From positions 15,595,313 to 15,659,312 of the forward strand of contig CM047428.1 of assembly GCA_026168455.1 (NCBI GenBank): 64,000 nt of DNA, read 5' to 3'. Below are positions 26,801-40,490 of the stretch, in pieces (position 1 is the stretch's first letter; every line of letters starts with the position of its first letter). The position numbers were made by a program, and so were the translations under genes. The notes below the pieces were generated by a model. It had not been told where the DNA came from, made no database searches, and saw only the letters and a list, made by a program, of their open reading frames with translations. The stretch comes from Theocolax elegans (lineage: Eukaryota > Arthropoda > Insecta > Hymenoptera > Cerocephalidae).

Positions 26801-27464
26801 TTTTGACTATTATTTGGAATATTATGTTCACTAGGCTGATTACATATTAAATCAGAAACAGGTTCGTTAACATTCATTGCAGGAACTGTGAGTGTTTCAG
26901 TAAAAGTTTTATTTTCATTTTCTGAATTTGTCACTAAAATTGCATTGTTGCCTCCTTCCAAGTTATTATCTTGATATGATGGTTTTGACTGATTGTCCAA
27001 AATAAAATCCTCAATTTTATCCTAAAATTATAAAAAATGTGTAAAATAATAAGTATGGCAATGTATATTTCTACTATCCCCATACAGTAATTAATTCCAT
27101 GTAAAATGTAGGTTACCTCTTTAAGATTTTCACTATTGCTTATAATATTTTCATTAATATTATTTACAGATGAAATAATTTCATCTTTATTGGATTCTTG
27201 GTCTAATATCACATTTTCTGTTTGCCTTTGTTGATCAGCTTCTGTATTACAATATATAACATTGCTATGGCATTGATCTTGTAAATTATTATAATCATTT
27301 GACAACAAAAATTCTATACCAGATATTTCGCAGTTTACAGGTGGTTCATTGTTATCATTTTGTACAATGATTTCTTCCACCAACTGGTGAGAAAGAAAGT
27401 CAGTTCCTTGGTCTGTATTATTTACTTCAATAATTTGCTCATAAACTCCTTCATTCTGTTCCAT
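20835..27464 (-). CDS. CDYL-like protein: long disordered N-terminus plus C-terminal enoyl-CoA hydratase/isomerase (crotonase) domain
   Basis: Thirteen coding exons on the minus strand: 27464-27117, 27021-25797, 25403-24909, 24499-24096, 24028-23618, 23542-23213, 23109-22783, 22697-22397, 22327-22167, 22100-21925, 21485-21275, 21195-21052, 20987-20835. All junctions are GT-AG and phases agree, giving 1,561 aa. Residues 1-960 are low-complexity, acidic then Lys/Ser-rich, probably disordered and nuclear. Residues about 985-1060 (exon 6) form a charged, probably helical block that looks constrained but that I cannot name. Residues about 1300-1555 are a crotonase fold: the segments GVQGAAIGLGVTMLPLFDLV and FSTPYGKLGQIAEGAA correspond to the oxyanion-hole region of CDYL (GPAIGLG, FQTPYTTFGQSPDG in human), followed by NELLLGGRVLTASEALRAGL. 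Human CDYL is a chromatin corepressor and crotonyl-CoA hydratase; the same role here is inference. No chromodomain is visible. The start is the first ATG, 31 nt after a good acceptor at 27496/27497. Confidence 0.9.
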
Positions 27465-28532
27465 GATTACAGATTATCCAAGATACAAGTTTTGTCTACA
27501 ATTAATTATAATAGGTTAATACTATACAATGGTAATCGTTAGTTTTTAAAATCTATTTTATACATTTACAAATTCCCTTAAAAAAGATTAGCATTGCTTG
27601 AAAATATAACAGATTTGAAGCTACTGTTTAAATAAAGCGAGCAATACAAGTAAAAATGTACTCATTCGCACGAATGAAATGCACACTGAATAAAAGTAAG
27701 GAAAACCTTACGGCTAAGTGCAATGCTAAAATGAAACAATGCCAATAACTATGATACAAAATATATTCAAACACTCTAAACTAAGTGAACTTGTGCTATT
27801 AAGTGCAATATCTACCTGAAGCTTAAAAGCATTCAAATGAATAAAAGAAAAGAAAAAAGTAACTGAAAGACTAAGTAGACTGCTCGAATGATGAGCCATT
27901 AAAAAAATGATACAGTACCCAAATTGAAAATAAAAGCATGCCAGCTAATGTATAAAAGTATAATGAGTAAATATTTACAAGTAGTTGTACTACATAATCG
28001 TCGCTTACAAAATCTTGAGAGCGCGTAGTTATAAGTAAACACGCGGTATCGGAAAAAATGGCAAGTAAGTAAATCCTTTTCGAGAAAAGAAAGTTATAAC
28101 CCGTAATGTAATATCCATAATAAATCTGTCGGTCTCACACTCTCACCTCGCTAGTATAGACTTACCAAATGAGTATAACAATCTTGAATTAAGTGAAATG
28201 AACTAGCAAAAGCTCGGAAGTTCCTCCGAAGCGATCACATCGCTCGTCCCTGGGTGTTCGAGCCACGAGGCGTACCAAGATATAGTCACGAAGTCAATCT
28301 AGACGGTCGAGGAAAAGTCTCGATAAGGACGCGCGGCATTCAACTAGTATCCACACATCGTCGGTTGTTTATCACCGGGTGGGCGGCTCAACCCAGAGAA
28401 TACTACTTATCCTGGAAAACTGTTCGGTAAACCGAAAGGGCGAAAGGACCCGGTGCGTGTGTGGGTGCGCGAGTGTACGTCTGGACGTATATGTATTATA
28501 TATATATATATCTATATATGTGTATATATAAC

Positions 28533-28564
<32 letters not shown>

Positions 28565-28845
28565 TCTGTTGTCCGAGTGCACGTACGTGCGTGTCGTTAA
28601 AGAGAAACGCAACGCCGCGTGTTACAGGATGCGTGTACGCGGTATATTTATAAGTGCACAAGAGTTACAAGATCCCGTGTGCGCGCGGACGAGTGTTTCT
28701 TTGCGATTATATTTTCTCGTGTGTGTTATTAAGTATAGGGCGGCCGTTCGTGGCCTTGATCTATTGTCCGTCTTGTTTCGCGCGCACGAGCACTGCCGTC
28801 GTATTATTTTCCTCTCGACCTGCAGCCGTGGTTCCGCGACTTACC
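27465..28845 (-). other. Inferred 5' UTR exons and first intron of the CDYL-like gene
   Basis: On the minus strand a clean acceptor (TTAATTGTAG) ends at 27496, leaving a 31-nt untranslated piece before the ATG at 27464. Upstream, a strong minus donor (GCGAG|GTAAGT) puts the end of a GC-rich first exon at 28845. A weaker alternative donor (GCGAG|GTGAGA) would end an exon at 28147. The intervening AT-rich DNA holds no convincing coding exon. There is no transcript evidence, so the choice of donor and the start site are inference. Confidence 0.5.
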
Positions 28846-29643
28846 TCGCGAAGTCGCGAAAGAGGTGAGGAAATACTCGGCGATGCACTACTCTCTCTCT
28901 CTCTCTCCGCGATAGCTAAATGTGTGCACGGTCGCTAATCGCAATCAACACACACATGCATATACCCCGTACGTCCCGTACGTCCATACACTCAGGGTCT
29001 GATAAATGATGACGAGTTTACATCGAAGCGAATATAAAATCGACAACTCCATTGGCTAGCACTCGGACGACAAACACGTGATAATCGCGTAAAACCTAAC
29101 CTCGATCGCGCTCGCGGCTACTCGCCGACTGAAAAATAAAATACCACTTGTCTCCTCTCTCTGGTTAAATGTATATATATATATATATATCTATATATAG
29201 GTACACTTATCACCGCAAAAAGAGAGAGAGAGAGAGAGGTATACTTATGAGTTTACGGTATATATACCTAAAACCTATATAATAACGAATTCAATAGTCT
29301 TTTACGTTTCGCTGATCTATGCGCGAGCTACAAGTGCGAAGTAAACAATTGATAAGACAAATTCTTCGAATGTCGTTTTTATACTTGCAAGTGTAGAGAG
29401 AGTTACCTATAACTTATAAGTAATTATGAAAATATCCGTTAATACGTTACGTTAATACAACACTTTATTTTCAAAATTTTTAGTTTTATTAAATTATTAC
29501 TTGAACAATCCTTAGGATTAATCGTGAATGTTTACATAATTTTTATTATAATCAAATAACTGTTCTCATTTATGTAATTAACAATTATATTTAACTAATT
29601 TTAATAATGTACTTACCTATTTATTTTTCCAGGATATTGGAGA
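28440..29643 (+). promoter_or_regulatory. Divergent promoter region between the CDYL-like gene and METTL4, with METTL4 5' UTR intron
   Basis: This is a GC-richer patch (about 28200-29130) in AT-rich surroundings, with GT-rich and TA microsatellites at 28490-28565 and a (GA)n tract at 29220-29240. A plus-strand donor (AAAGAG|GTGAGG) would end a METTL4 5' UTR exon at 28864. A good plus acceptor (TTATTTTTCCAG) ends at 29632, 11 nt before the METTL4 ATG at 29644. The minus donor for the CDYL-like gene lies 20 bp away at 28844/28843, so the two first exons may overlap antisense. ORFs here are short and low-complexity, and I do not consider them coding. Confidence 0.5.
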
Positions 29644-31059
29644 ATGAGTATTTTATTTTCTTCTGACAATGGTTGGATCATTTCACATCTGGATTATTTA
29701 AATAGTATTTATCAAAATGTACTGGAAGGAGGCAGTTATACCACATTAAATTTTAATAAAGCACTCTTCAACATTAATTCACAATTTAGACGTAAAAATC
29801 AAATAGATAAGTACAATAGTATAAAAGACAATGTAAATAATTTAAGAAAAAGAAAGAAGAAACATTTGCAAACTCTTCCAAAAAATATTTTGCAACAGGT
29901 AGAATGTATAATATTTTTATTTACTATTTTTCTATATTGATTTTATTTATATTTTATTATATAATTTTATAATTATTACAGAACAATTTTGTCAAAGAAA
30001 AAGGTAAACAAATTCTTGAAAGTTCAAAAAGTCTTAAATTATTTGTAAATAAAGTTTCTGATAATAATGAAGAATCAAGATCAGAGTCAAAAAATTTTTA
30101 TCAAGATATGGTACAATCAGTTAGTAATTATTTTGGAAAAAATGATGAGGAGACTGCTATTATTGCAGAATTTCATAAAGACAATTATGTTTTCCCAAGA
30201 AATTGTAAATTCTACTGTTACAATGTAAAAGAAATTAATAACAAAATGGATTTTAATGATAAATTTGATTTTGTATTACTGGATCCTCCATGGTGGAATA
30301 AATCAATAAGGAGAAAAAAATTTAAATTTGAAGAGGGCAGGTAAATAAAATGTATGTTTATTTTTTAAGAATATATTTGTATAAATGCAACTGTTTTTAG
30401 TTACAAAATGATGGACAACAAAGAACTTGCAGAAATACCAGTTAAAAGACTTTTAAATTCAAATGGTATTGTTGCTGTTTGGTGTACAAATTCTCCTACT
30501 CATGTAAAAAGTATTTTAGAAGACTTATTTCCAGCTTGGGGTGTGATTTATCAAGCAAATTGGTATTGGCTTAAGGTAATGTTTTAAAAATTAAAATGTA
30601 TTTTTAAAATTAATAACTTAAATAATTAAATAGCTACCAAAGAATCAATATTCAACAGGTTACACAAAATGGAGAAACAATTTGTGATTTTAATGAAACA
30701 CATGGGAAACAACCATATGAACAAATTGTAATTGGATCAGTTAATCAACATATGTATATTAAAATACCTGATCATAAAATTATAATTAGTGTTCCCAGTG
30801 CTGTACATTCTCACAAACCTCCTATTATTGGTAATGAAATTTAAAAAAAAGTAATTCATGCATTATTTTAAACTTTATTATAATTATTTTAGAAATTTTG
30901 AAACTTTACTTACCAAAACAACCAAAGTGCATAGAAATATTTGCAAGATATTTATTACCAGGATGGACTAGCTGGGGCTTAGAAGTTTTAAAATTTCAAC
31001 ATTTGTCATTGTATTCTTCAGTGGAAAAAGAGATCAAAGATGATAATTCCAAAAGGTAG
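29644..31059 (+). CDS. METTL4: METTL4-like adenine N6-methyltransferase (MT-A70 family)
   Basis: Five coding exons: 29644-29898, 29982-30340, 30401-30575, 30659-30830, 30893-31059, with consistent phases and GT-AG ends, giving 375 aa. The catalytic DPPW tetrad lies at about residues 186-189 (FDFVLLDPPWWNKS). It is followed by the MT-A70 core: GIVAVWCTNSPTHV, NWYWLKVTQNGETICDF, KPYEQIVIGS, SVPSAVHSHKPP and the C-terminal LPGWTSWGLEVLKFQ. METTL4 enzymes transfer methyl from SAM to adenine N6. They act on U2 snRNA m6Am and are reported to act on DNA 6mA in some animals; which substrate applies here cannot be read from sequence. The N-terminal 180 residues are less conserved and Lys/Asn-rich. The start is the first ATG after the 5' UTR acceptor. 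All expected core motifs are present, so the enzyme looks intact. Confidence 0.95.
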
Positions 31060-31084
31060 CATATGAAAAGAAATTTTAAGAGGT

Positions 31085-31126
31085 AATAAAATTATATTTA
31101 TTTCAAGACTGATTATTAATAATAAA
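31085..31126. terminator. Opposed poly(A) signals of METTL4 and GALE
   Basis: AATAAA hexamers on the plus strand at 31085-31090 and 31121-31126 can end METTL4 mRNA. On the minus strand TTTATT at 31097-31102 reads AATAAA and could end GALE mRNA 180 nt past its stop codon. The two 3' UTRs would then overlap. Assignment is by position only. Confidence 0.5.
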
Positions 31127-31281
31127 CTTAACTGTATATTATATAAAAATGTAAATATGAATGTAATTAAAAGATTATTTACTAATAAGAATTATATTCT
31201 ATATCTTTTGGTTTTATACTGACACAATAATGTTGTATTTTTACATATAGTTAATATTTTTACAAACTACTTTTATGGTTG

Positions 31282-32735
<1,454 letters not shown>

Positions 32736-32738
32736 TTT

Positions 32739-35340
32739 CTGTAATATAATTCACTCGAAATATTAGTTTAACTTGATTATTTTAATTCTAAATCAATGAA
32801 CATTTTTAAATTATTGAAAGATCTTTTATTGCAACGCAAAGGAGCCTTTGACTGCCAACTTAAATTGCCTTTTCAATTACTTTGAAAAATAATAACCATT
32901 TATAAATTATTGAAGATGCACTATAAATCCTAAAATGCAAAAATTGACATTGTAAAAAATCGACAACTTTAAATACACTTTTGAAAAGAGCAAAATGTGA
33001 GAATTGCACTTCACTGGTTTTATAAATATAATATTTTCGAATTACACATTCTACCATCAATTTTTATATTTTATAGGATTTAGGGTGTATTTTTTATGTA
33101 TTTCCGACTGTCGGCGTACTAGATCTAAAAAATCTCAAATATTTGAAATAATACCGAGATATATATTGTGGTACAAACAGTATTTATATAAAAAACTATC
33201 TAATATTTTAATAATTTTAAATGTACATTAATAATTGCGTATATTAAATTTTTGCTGATTAAACGCGTCGTTATTTCATTCTTCAATTGTCACCGCAAGT
33301 ATAGAACATATTTAGATTCCAAGCCTCACCGTAACAAAAAATGGCAACAAATTATTCCCAATTAACTATTAAGATATTTTTTTCGCAATAACACAAAAGG
33401 CTAATTGAGATTTGTCAATTCGCATTAAACAACGATACAGTATCTAACGAATAGTATTTTGTTCCTCAACCCCGGTAAATCAAAGATATTCCTGCAAATA
33501 ATTATTTGAAACAACTAATTATATATATATTTATTAATATTAATTAAATGGTCACTTAAAACGGAACGTATATATTCGCTAACAACGAGAAATAAAAAAG
33601 CGCAATATATATGTATTTTATACGCAGTCCATATTCTCCCTCGTTACGGAGAGAGAGAGGGGAGGGAGGGGGAGAAGCACGTAGTCCGTGTCCGAGCCTT
33701 GCGCAGGTGAATGGACATTCACCTTTGATCATGCTAAGGAAAGTGAGTTCAAGGTCGTTTTGGTGGATCTTCCATATAGGTATATATATATATTTATCGC
33801 GGCTGCGAATTGCATCACATATATATAACGTATATATACGGAGGCTATATGTTTCGAGGTCAAAACGCCGATGGTCTCTAAACCCGTCGGTATTATATCA
33901 TATATATATATATATATATACGAAATCGGTCCTTGTAACGGATTTGCACGTGGCTCGTTTATACCGATCCTTCAATATGTATATACGCTTGTCAATTATT
34001 CCATTTAATATTATGATAAATATCTTCGGATACTTTTAAATATTTTATTCTTCGGATGTAAAAATACCTTTTTTTTTTCTTCTACGATATGTTCTAATAG
34101 ATGCATAATATGCGGTACGTTGTGAAATTTTTCGGTATATGATTTATGGTACGCGGTGTAAATTGTAATCGAGGAAAAGTTTTAGTGCGTAATAACGCAT
34201 TTTAAAATTTGATGTATATTAGAAAGAATTTGATGGTATTAGCGTGAGAAACCTTCTGTCTATATTTATATGGTAATATTGTATATATATATATATATGC
34301 GTATAGAATTCACTTTCAATTTTATATATACTTTTAATATACGAGGTAAAATAGTCCTTGATTAATGATTAACGTTTTGTAAGCAAATTTTATACTAATG
34401 AAATATACAGTTTTAGTTTTAAAAATATTTTCTTCTCTTTGAATCGATGTAACGCGTAACAAAAAACTTTATTCTCATTCACTTTACGGTAAGTACATTT
34501 TCATTTGTAAAAAATATTTAACTATATATAAGACAATCAAATTTAAAATTGAAACCTGTTTTCAATGCCAACACGCGAAATAGACTTTTGTTGAACCGTG
34601 CGGGGTATTCAAACGTTGCAATGTAATTAAATATCGTTTTATTAAAATTATTAGTAGGTAATATTTAAAAAAAAATAAATTAACTTTTAATAAAAATCGA
34701 TCGATCGATTGATGATTAAGATGATTGTAAAATCTTAAGTGTAGAGCGTAAGTAAAGTAATAAAGCAAAAAAAATAATAATTTAATGTGATAATAGTAAC
34801 CATTTACGACTCGAAATTAATAAAGAACTCGGTAATTTATAAGTACCAGGACACCCAAATTTTTTTCTATACGATTAAATATCATATATACATAGATATA
34901 TAGATATATACGGTACGTCACTCCTTTACAAAAACATAACGGGAATATACATGAGTGTATAAGATTCTTTCTGCATTCCATAGAACCGAAGTTATCTCGT
35001 TCGTATAATATTCTCGCGGCAAACCACTAAATCTATAATGTTTCTCGATCGTAAAAAAAAGGGACGGCTAAGTTACCCATATATGCATATAAATTACTAA
35101 AACTTGTACACTTCGGAAAATCGATTTAACTTTTACACACAGGGGTAAACACGAGTGTTGGTTATTGGTGAACGACGTAAAATAATAATATTTCAACGAC
35201 TCACCTGTTAATTAATTTTCCTCCGGTCAGAAAAAGAGAATTTTCAAATCATATATATACGTTTGCGCGACGGATAAAATGCGAGTATGAGTGATCAGTA
35301 CGGACTACCGAAGGAGACGCTTGTGTATAACCAAGTAAGC
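32739..35340 (-). other. Probable GALE 5' UTR intron and first exon; otherwise AT-rich
   Basis: A strong minus donor (AACAG|GTGAGT) ends a putative untranslated exon at 35205. With the acceptor at 32740/32739 this makes a 2.5-kb intron. The span also holds a GC-richer patch at 33625-33760 with a purine-rich run and a 20-bp near-palindrome (AGGTGAATGGACATTCACCT), and TA microsatellites at 33780-33793, 33899-33920 and 34281-34300. I see no coding exon here. Confidence 0.4.
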
Positions 35341-35507
35341 CTCCCCCTCTATCCTGTCTAGCTCCCACTCTCGTTATGGGCCTGACGGCCGCTGCATCCA
35401 TTTTTTTGGATTATACTGCGGGTATCTTTATCACTAAACTCTATCTTTTATATCATATTCACCTGCTACAACGCGCGCCGTTGTTATACTTTTAATTATC
35501 TTTTCTC

Positions 35508-35899
35508 TTAAGGGGATGTCCGACTCAGAAAATGGTTATTTTTAATATTTTTTTTATAAACAGTAGAATAAATTTTTTTAAAAATCGTGAACGCTATGAT
35601 CTTAGGCATGTTTTAAACGGTATACTCAAATTTTTTTTAGATTTTTAAATTTGTAATTTATTTCTGATTTTTGCGTTGAAAATTCATGTTTTTTTAGACC
35701 AATAATTACCGACCGAAAATTGTTTATTTCAGTATTATTAACAAAATGATTTGTTCTCGAAAAATCAAAACGTCATCTCCTCGCTTTTGTTTTAAACTAC
35801 CGATATGAATTTTGTTCAGATTTTTAATTCATTATTTCCAAGATAATTCTTATGTTGAAAGGTGTAGATCCCTGTAACTTGAATCCGACATCCTGTTAA
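35508..35899. mobile_element. TTAA-flanked MITE, copy 2
   Basis: A non-coding block of about 390 bp bounded by TTAA on both sides. Its left end reads GGGGATGTCCGAC and its right end is the inverse, GTCCGACATCC-like. The interior is clearly homologous to 16617-17004 (shared AGGCATGTTTTAAA, TTTGCGTTGAAAATTCATG, TATGAATTTTGTTCAGATT) in the same orientation. TTAA target duplication suggests piggyBac-type mobilisation in trans, which is inference. Confidence 0.75.
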
Positions 35900-36843
35900 T
35901 TAAATACAATTGGAAAATTTATTTTCGGAATATATATTTTGCTTTTAAACGGTTTCTTGTATCGTTTTAGTTTTGGTTATTGTGTCAGGAAAAATCATGT
36001 TAAAAAATGTGTTATAGATTTTCGAATTTGATATTTTCTTTTAAGATGTAAACATTTCAATGGTTCTCTTATCATTAGTGTCAACTCTGATAGTTCTGGT
36101 AATTTATTAAATCATATAAAGTAAAAAGAATGTATCAAAATGTCGGAGCATGGTTGATATATTTTCGAAAAAAAAAATAATAATTAATGTTGATATATAC
36201 CAATCATACTAGGAGTATAAATTGCAATTCCTTCATCATCTTGAGTCCACTTTACTTCCAGTACACGCCCGATTTAAATTCAGTGTCGACGTTATATATC
36301 GTACAATTTTCTTAGAAATTCTTTTGAAATTATTTAATCTTTTTTTAAAATGCTAATTTATTTCGACTCATCAACGTTACTTATGCTGATTTGCATGCTG
36401 CATATTAGTTTTTTTTTATAATATCAGCAAAATAAATTAATATTCATCTATATAATTTTAAAATTACAAACTCAGAGAGGAAGTAGTTAGTTGATGAGAA
36501 TTTTATAAGTGTTACACATTATCTGAATAAGATCTTATTCCATTTGTTTCCAATAGAACTTAGTTACTTATAACTTTGACTAAATATTTCGCTTTTTTTG
36601 CACGTTGTTTAGTGAATGTATAAAATCAAAGGCGTAAACTTACTAAATATAAAGTAAAAAACTAATTAATATAGACTACATATTTTAATAACTATATTGA
36701 TGACCGTTTGTAAATTAATATACGGCTTAAAATGTTTTATTGGAGATTTGAAAATTACCGCGCTCGTACAGACAGTGACATCTTTGAAATTTTCGGCCAT
36801 CGTTATATTTTCTGTTCTGTGAGCCCGCCGGTTCCAGACTACA

Positions 36844-36853
36844 TTGGCGGGAA
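36844..36853 (+). promoter_or_regulatory. E2F-type site upstream of RPA70
   Basis: TTGGCGGGAA is an exact match to the E2F consensus TTSGCGGGAA, 185 bp before the RPA70 ATG in an otherwise AT-rich region. RPA70 is an S-phase gene and a known kind of E2F target in animals. Binding here is inferred from the match and its placement. Confidence 0.6.
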
Positions 36854-37037
36854 TATCCTATAAATGCGTCTGAAGTTCTTTTTGTCGGTATAGTTTGCAA
36901 GAACGACGGATAAAATTATTACATGTAGTCCATTGTTTATTGCAAAAAATAATAATTCGCTGGTCGATAATCGTTGGTAAAGAACTACTACTGTTAAATT
37001 AATATTTCATACACTTTGACGTTTAGTTTATGACAAA

Positions 37038-39896
37038 ATGCATCAACTTACGAAAGGAGCTTTGGATGTAAGTTCTCTGTTATTTGTTGGTTATGAATCC
37101 TTTATATTTATTTTAATAAATTTAATTAACAACTATCATTATAATTAACATTGTGTTTTGTAACTTTCAGAGGATTATGAATGGAGAAGATGTGGATGAG
37201 CCAGTTTTACAGATATTGGTAAGTTTATTTATTTATTTTAGTTAATCTGAATATCAAAATGATCTTGTATAAATATACATATAATAATAATATGTCGAAC
37301 AATGTTTTAGGGTCATAAGAGACTTAGCAGTTCATCCAGTGGAGAAAGATTCAGACTTCTTGTATCCGATGGAGTTATGTCAAACTCTTTTACTATGTTA
37401 GCAACCCAATTAAATGATTTAATCAAAGAAAATAAATTGTCAGAACATTCAATTGTTCAAATTAAGCGATATGCTATTAGCATGGTTAATAATGGTGGTA
37501 CACAGAAGTAAGTATAATATTATTTTATTTTGCTACTAATTTATAACTCTTAATTTACAATTCTTAATTTAAATAACGATGAACAAATAAAATTTTTTTA
37601 ACAATCATGTTAATTAATATTTTTACAGGCGTGTAATGGTAATACTTAACATTGAAGTTTTAGTCCCTGGTCACGAAGTGGGAAGGGTTTTAGGTAGCGT
37701 CAATCCAGATAACGCTAAAAATGAAGAATCTGCGTCTGCTGCTGTAAATAATGCTCCATCAAAACCAGTCACAAATCATCAACCTTCACCAAGACCTGCA
37801 CCAAAACCAAGTACATTATGTTCTACATCATAATATTTTATTTCAAAGTATAAAAATTAATTTATCTTATCCCAACTTTTTTTAAGATCATGCTGGAAAT
37901 CTGAATGAGTCACTTTCGAATGGCGGTGGTATAACTACAACTCCAATAGCAGCATTAAGTCCTTACCAAAACAGGTAATTAATTATTTTTAAAAATATAA
38001 ATCAATCTAAGATTTTGATGCATTTAAAATTTCAATAAAATTTAATTTTAGGTGGGTTATTAAAGCTCGTGTGACAAATAAATCTCCAATTAGGACATGG
38101 TCAAATTCACGTGGAGAAGGAAAACTTTTTAGTATTGATTTACTTGATGAAAGCAGTGAAATTAGGTGTACAGCTTTCCGTGATCAATGTGATAAATTTT
38201 ATGATATGATAGAGGTATATTAATTAAATGGTTTATTTATATATTTTTAATTAATTTGCAATATAATTAATATTTAAATTTCAGATAGGAAAAATATACT
38301 ATATCTCGCGTTGTCAATTAAAACCAGCTAATAAGCAATTTAATAATTTAAAAAATGATTATGAAATGACACTTACTAGTGAGTCTGAGATAGCAATATG
38401 TAATGAACAAAATGAAGAAATTCCAACTTTGCAATTTAACTTTGTGCCACTAAGTACAGTTGAAACTTCATCCAAAGACGAACTTATTGGTAAATTCTCG
38501 TTTATTTTGTTAAACTTAGTTTTATTTATAATGATCTAAATATTAAGTAATTTAGATATCTATTATAAGTTAAATTAAGGCAATTAAATTGCTAATGTTC
38601 ATTGAAAATGAAGTTACAAAAGACTAGAAAAGTATACTGATATTATAATGTAAAATGGTTTAATATGAATTTTGATAAACAAATTATCTAAATTACAGAC
38701 GTCTTGGGAATCGTTAAAACTTGCGCTGAGTTGCAAACATTAACTGCAAGAAGTACTGGTCGTGAATTGAAAAAAAGAGAAATTGGTATTGTTGATGAAA
38801 ACAATGATTTGGTAAGGAAAATGAAAGAAAATTAAAATGCTGATTTAAATATATAACTTTATTCGGAAATTGTTTATTAGGTAACTTTAACATTGTGGGG
38901 TACTCAAGCAATAGAGTTTGATGGTTCAAATAATCCTGTCATAGCTATCAAAGGAGCAAAAATTGGTGAATTCCAAGGTGGTAAAAGCCTTTCGATTGTA
39001 GCATCATCCACTTTACAAATTGATCCAGACATTCCTCAAGCACACAAGTAAGTTATGTTAAAATTTAAATTCTAATGTAACTTAATTGATTAATTTTGGA
39101 ATCTTGTTTTTGTTATACTCAGATTGCGAGGGTGGTTTAAAAGTGTCGGTGAAACGATGGAAAGTCGTATGTTATCTAAATCAGTTGGTGGTGGAGGTAA
39201 TCTAAACGGTCCTTGGGCGACATTTAAAGAAATTGAAGAACAAAAGTTTGGACATCCAGATATGCCAAACATGTTTATTGCCAAAGCAACAGTTAATCTT
39301 ATTAGAGGTGAAAATTCGCTCTATAAAGCTTGTCCTTCTGATGGTTGCAAAAAGAAAGTTATAGATCAAAACAATGGGATGTACAAATGTGAGAAATGTT
39401 CAAGAGATTATCCGAATTTTATATATCGTTTGTTGGCCAGTGTAAGTAGAATAATATTATAATACATATTAAACATCTAATATTCGATACAACTAATATT
39501 TAATTGATTTCATAGACAAGTTTAGTAGATTGGACTGGCAATCAATGGGCTACAGCTTTTAACGAAGAAGCCGAAATATTACTAAATGCTACAGCTCAAG
39601 AATTAGGAGAGTTAAAGGAAAGGGATAATGAGGAATTTTTAGAAAAAATTGGAGCAGCTGCGTTCAAGTCTTATATTTTCAAACTTCGTATGAGAATGGA
39701 AAACTTCAATGTAAGTATTTTTACATACTTAATTTATTAAATATCAATGAAAATGTTAACAATAGTTGAAATGTTAATTTTGCAGGATGAAAACAGGTTA
39801 AAGGCAACAATAGCTACAGTTCAACCAGTAAACTACAAAGTTTATATTGATCATTTGTTTAACAAAATTAAAGAGTTATCTGACATAAAAAATTAG
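37038..39896 (+). CDS. RPA1: Replication protein A 70-kDa DNA-binding subunit
   Basis: Twelve coding exons: 37038-37067, 37171-37218, 37311-37507, 37629-37810, 37887-37974, 38052-38214, 38285-38489, 38699-38811, 38881-39047, 39123-39441, 39516-39710, 39786-39896. Phases close to 605 aa, the normal length. It is the large subunit of the RPA heterotrimer, which coats single-stranded DNA in replication, repair and recombination. Layout: N-terminal OB fold (DBD-F, 1-110), Pro/Ser linker with [16 protein letters not shown] from residue 182 ([20 protein letters not shown]), DBD-B (about 300-400, with [11 protein letters not shown]), and DBD-C. DBD-C has a zinc ribbon C468-x4-C473-x13-C487-x2-C490, the spacing found in human RPA70. 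The first exon codes for only ten residues. No frame breaks. Confidence 0.97.
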
Positions 39897-40304
39897 GTTA
39901 TTATTAATGTTAATTATGTATAGTTTATTTTATTACAATTTATAAGAATTCAATTTCTTTTTTATTTTTGATTTTTAAATTTAGATTGAACAGTTCCTTT
40001 CGTCATTGTATTAGTTTTTTAAAAGATATCTTTAATAATTAACTATTTTCAAGCATTGCTAAAATTTAATATAAATTTGTATAATTGTATTTAATAAGTC
40101 AGTGTACGTTTAGCCATAAAAATTATTGTAAAATACACAACATTTATGACTTCAAAATTCACACAAATGTCTTGTTTTAAGATGATTACTTAAATTATTC
40201 TACGAAATATTTGTATGTAACAGTATAACTGTAATTAATTCTTTCTAATGTATAAGTTTTGTATAATATTACACATATAATTAAGCGATGTTAATCATTT
40301 TAAA

Positions 40305-40310
40305 AATAAA
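40305..40310 (+). terminator. Candidate poly(A) signal of RPA70
   Basis: AATAAA about 410 nt after the RPA70 stop codon. The 39897-40304 stretch before it is AT-rich 3' UTR or spacer without other visible content. Confidence 0.4.
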
Positions 40311-40482
40311 GATTTTTTCATATTCATATTTAACTTTAGATCTTTTTACTTTCAGTTCCTCAATTCAATATTGTATTTGTACTAAGTAGTAGTATAGTAA
40401 TACAGTCACTTGTACAAATATAAGTAAAAGACTTCCTCTATTCCGATTTTCTGTTTCTATCTGCATAATCTAGATTTTTTAG

Positions 40483-40490
40483 TATATAAA
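40483..40490 (+). promoter_or_regulatory. TATA box of the small secreted-peptide gene
   Basis: TATATAAA lies 193 nt before an acceptor and 224 nt before the ATG. A short first exon would start near 40515 and end at a donor TATTAA|GTAAGT at 40568. Placement fits a TATA-driven, highly inducible or tissue-specific gene. The start site is inferred. Confidence 0.5.
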
